Assembly: GCA_027035735.1 (NCBI GenBank)
Contig: JALVUH010000206.1
Coordinates: 1 to 14,822, forward strand
Origin: Nautiliaceae bacterium
GTDB taxonomy: Bacteria; Campylobacterota; Campylobacteria; Campylobacterales; Nautiliaceae
DNA: 14,822 nucleotides
Reading direction: 5' to 3'
In this document: piece after piece, positions 14,299-14,822 of the stretch
Layout: every line of letters starts with the position of its first letter
How positions within the stretch are numbered: position 1 is the first letter of the stretch
Notes under the pieces: generated by a model
Database searches by the model: none
Seen by the model: only the letters and a program-made list of their open reading frames with translations
Told to the model about the DNA's origin: nothing
Program-made: the position numbers and the translations under genes

Positions 14299-14716
14299 AA
14301 ATATAGTAGAAGATAATGGATGTGAACTTTATGACATAGAACAAACTACAGAAGGTGATAATAAATTTTATAGGGTTTATATCACAAAACCAGGTGGTGT
14401 TACTTTAAATGATTGTGCTGCTATAAATAACTTACTCTCACCAATTTTTGATATTGAAGACCCAGTTGAGGGGAAGTATTTTCTTGAAGTAAGTTCACCT
14501 GGAATTGAGAGAAAACTTACAAAAAAAGAGCATTTTGAAAAAAGTATAGGTGAGAATGTAAAAGTTACTACAACTGATGGCAAAAAAATAAAAGGTCAAC
14601 TTAAAAGCTTTGATGGAGAAGTGGCAGAAATTGGAAAAGAGAGAGTTAAATTTGATGATATTAAAAAAGCAAAAACTTATGTAGATTGGAATACTTATTC
14701 TTTTGAAGATAAATAA
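14273..14716 (+). CDS. rimP: Ribosome maturation factor RimP
   Basis: RimP binds the 30S subunit early in assembly and assists ribosomal protein S12 incorporation. The protein has 147 residues, or 146 if it starts at the second ATG. It has an alpha/beta N-terminal domain with LYDIEQTTEGDNKFYRVYITKPGGVTLNDCAAINNLLSP, the family signature LEVSSPGIERKL (71-82), and a C-terminal SH3-like small domain from about residue 92. Two adjacent ATGs are possible, at 14273 and 14276. The AAAAAAGGA ribosome site ends at 14270, so the second, with a five-base spacing, is somewhat better placed. The gene overlaps rbfA by about 25 bases and its stop overlaps the ribD start in TAATG, indicating coupling. Confidence 0.95.
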   Translation: MMNLKEVIKNIVEDNGCELYDIEQTTEGDNKFYRVYITKPGGVTLNDCAAINNLLSPIFDIEDPVEGKYFLEVSSPGIERKLTKKEHFEKSIGENVKVTTTDGKKIKGQLKSFDGEVAEIGKERVKFDDIKKAKTYVDWNTYSFEDK

Positions 14717-14822
14717 TGCTTTCTTTAGCAATAAATGAAGCTTGGAAATATCAGTTTTTAACATATCCAAATCCAGCAGTTGGTGCGGTAGTAGTAGTTA
14801 AAAACAAAGTTTTTGTAGATGC
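14716..14822 (+). CDS. ribD: RibD riboflavin biosynthesis deaminase, 5' end only
   Basis: Only the first 35 codons are present; the gene runs past the window end. It starts at an ATG sharing one base with the rimP stop (TAATG). The visible protein reads MLSLAINEAWKYQFLTYPNP followed by AVGAVVVVKNKVFVDA. This matches the start of RibD-type pyrimidine deaminases (a short helix, then T-x-PNPAVGAVIV). RibD deaminates, and usually also reduces, the pyrimidine intermediate of riboflavin synthesis. The deaminase zinc motif and any reductase domain lie beyond the window, so it cannot be told whether the protein is the two-domain form. Confidence 0.85.
   Translation, partial: MLSLAINEAWKYQFLTYPNPAVGAVVVVKNKVFVD

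Noticed and set aside
14495..14770. Minus-strand open frame of 91 codons over rimP and ribD
   Set aside because: Phe/Ile-rich shadow of Lys/Glu-rich coding on the other strand; rimP and ribD are firmly supported there.

Overview
The window is a compact, very AT-rich block of bacterial housekeeping genes. All but one lie on the plus strand, and they are packed with overlaps or gaps of a few bases. Arginine is mostly AGA, several starts are TTG, promoters look like -10 or extended -10 elements without clear -35 boxes, and the proteins are rich in Lys, Glu and Ile. Two gene orders point to Campylobacterota (Epsilonproteobacteria). The first is recA-eno-ftsB-like-AMIN protein-aroK, the order I recall from Helicobacter pylori HP0153-HP0157. 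The second is M23 peptidase-minC-lpxC-tsaB-thrB-ylxR-infB-rbfA-rimP, which resembles the lpxC-infB region of Helicobacter and Campylobacter. The base composition and flagellar genes would suit Nautiliales (Nautilia, Caminibacter, Lebetimonas), but that genus-level guess is inference.

Layout. At 20-529 on the minus strand is a Uma2-family (PD-(D/E)xK-like) protein, transcribed away from recA through back-to-back promoters at about 545-558. At 580-6055 is a first plus-strand unit: recA (recombination), eno (glycolysis), a short hairpin, an FtsB/DivIC-like division protein, an exported AMIN-domain protein, aroK (shikimate kinase), a 61-residue putative motility protein, a family 4-like uracil-DNA glycosylase without the usual iron-sulfur cysteines, and flhB (flagellar export switch). 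A promoter with an overlapping palindrome (6069-6090) opens a second unit: an NrnA-like DHH phosphoesterase, an M23 peptidase, a short MinC-like protein, lpxC (lipid A), a reduced TsaB-like protein, thrB (threonine), ylxR and infB (IF-2). An extended -10 promoter preceded by a tandem 11-bp repeat (13874-13908) precedes rbfA and rimP (ribosome maturation). ribD (riboflavin) follows and runs off the end of the window.

The genes serve basic cell functions: DNA repair, central metabolism, envelope synthesis and remodelling, division placement, flagellar export, and translation initiation with 30S maturation. ATGA overlaps suggest translational coupling through nrnA-M23-minC-lpxC. There is no gene-free stretch longer than about 65 bases. 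I see no RNA gene, mobile element, CRISPR array or obvious defence system. The points worth a second look are regulatory and evolutionary: the rbfA tandem repeat, the nrnA palindrome, a long inverted repeat framing ylxR, the glycosylase without Fe-S cysteines, and the shortened MinC- and TsaB-like proteins. I did not find a convincing undescribed multi-gene system.
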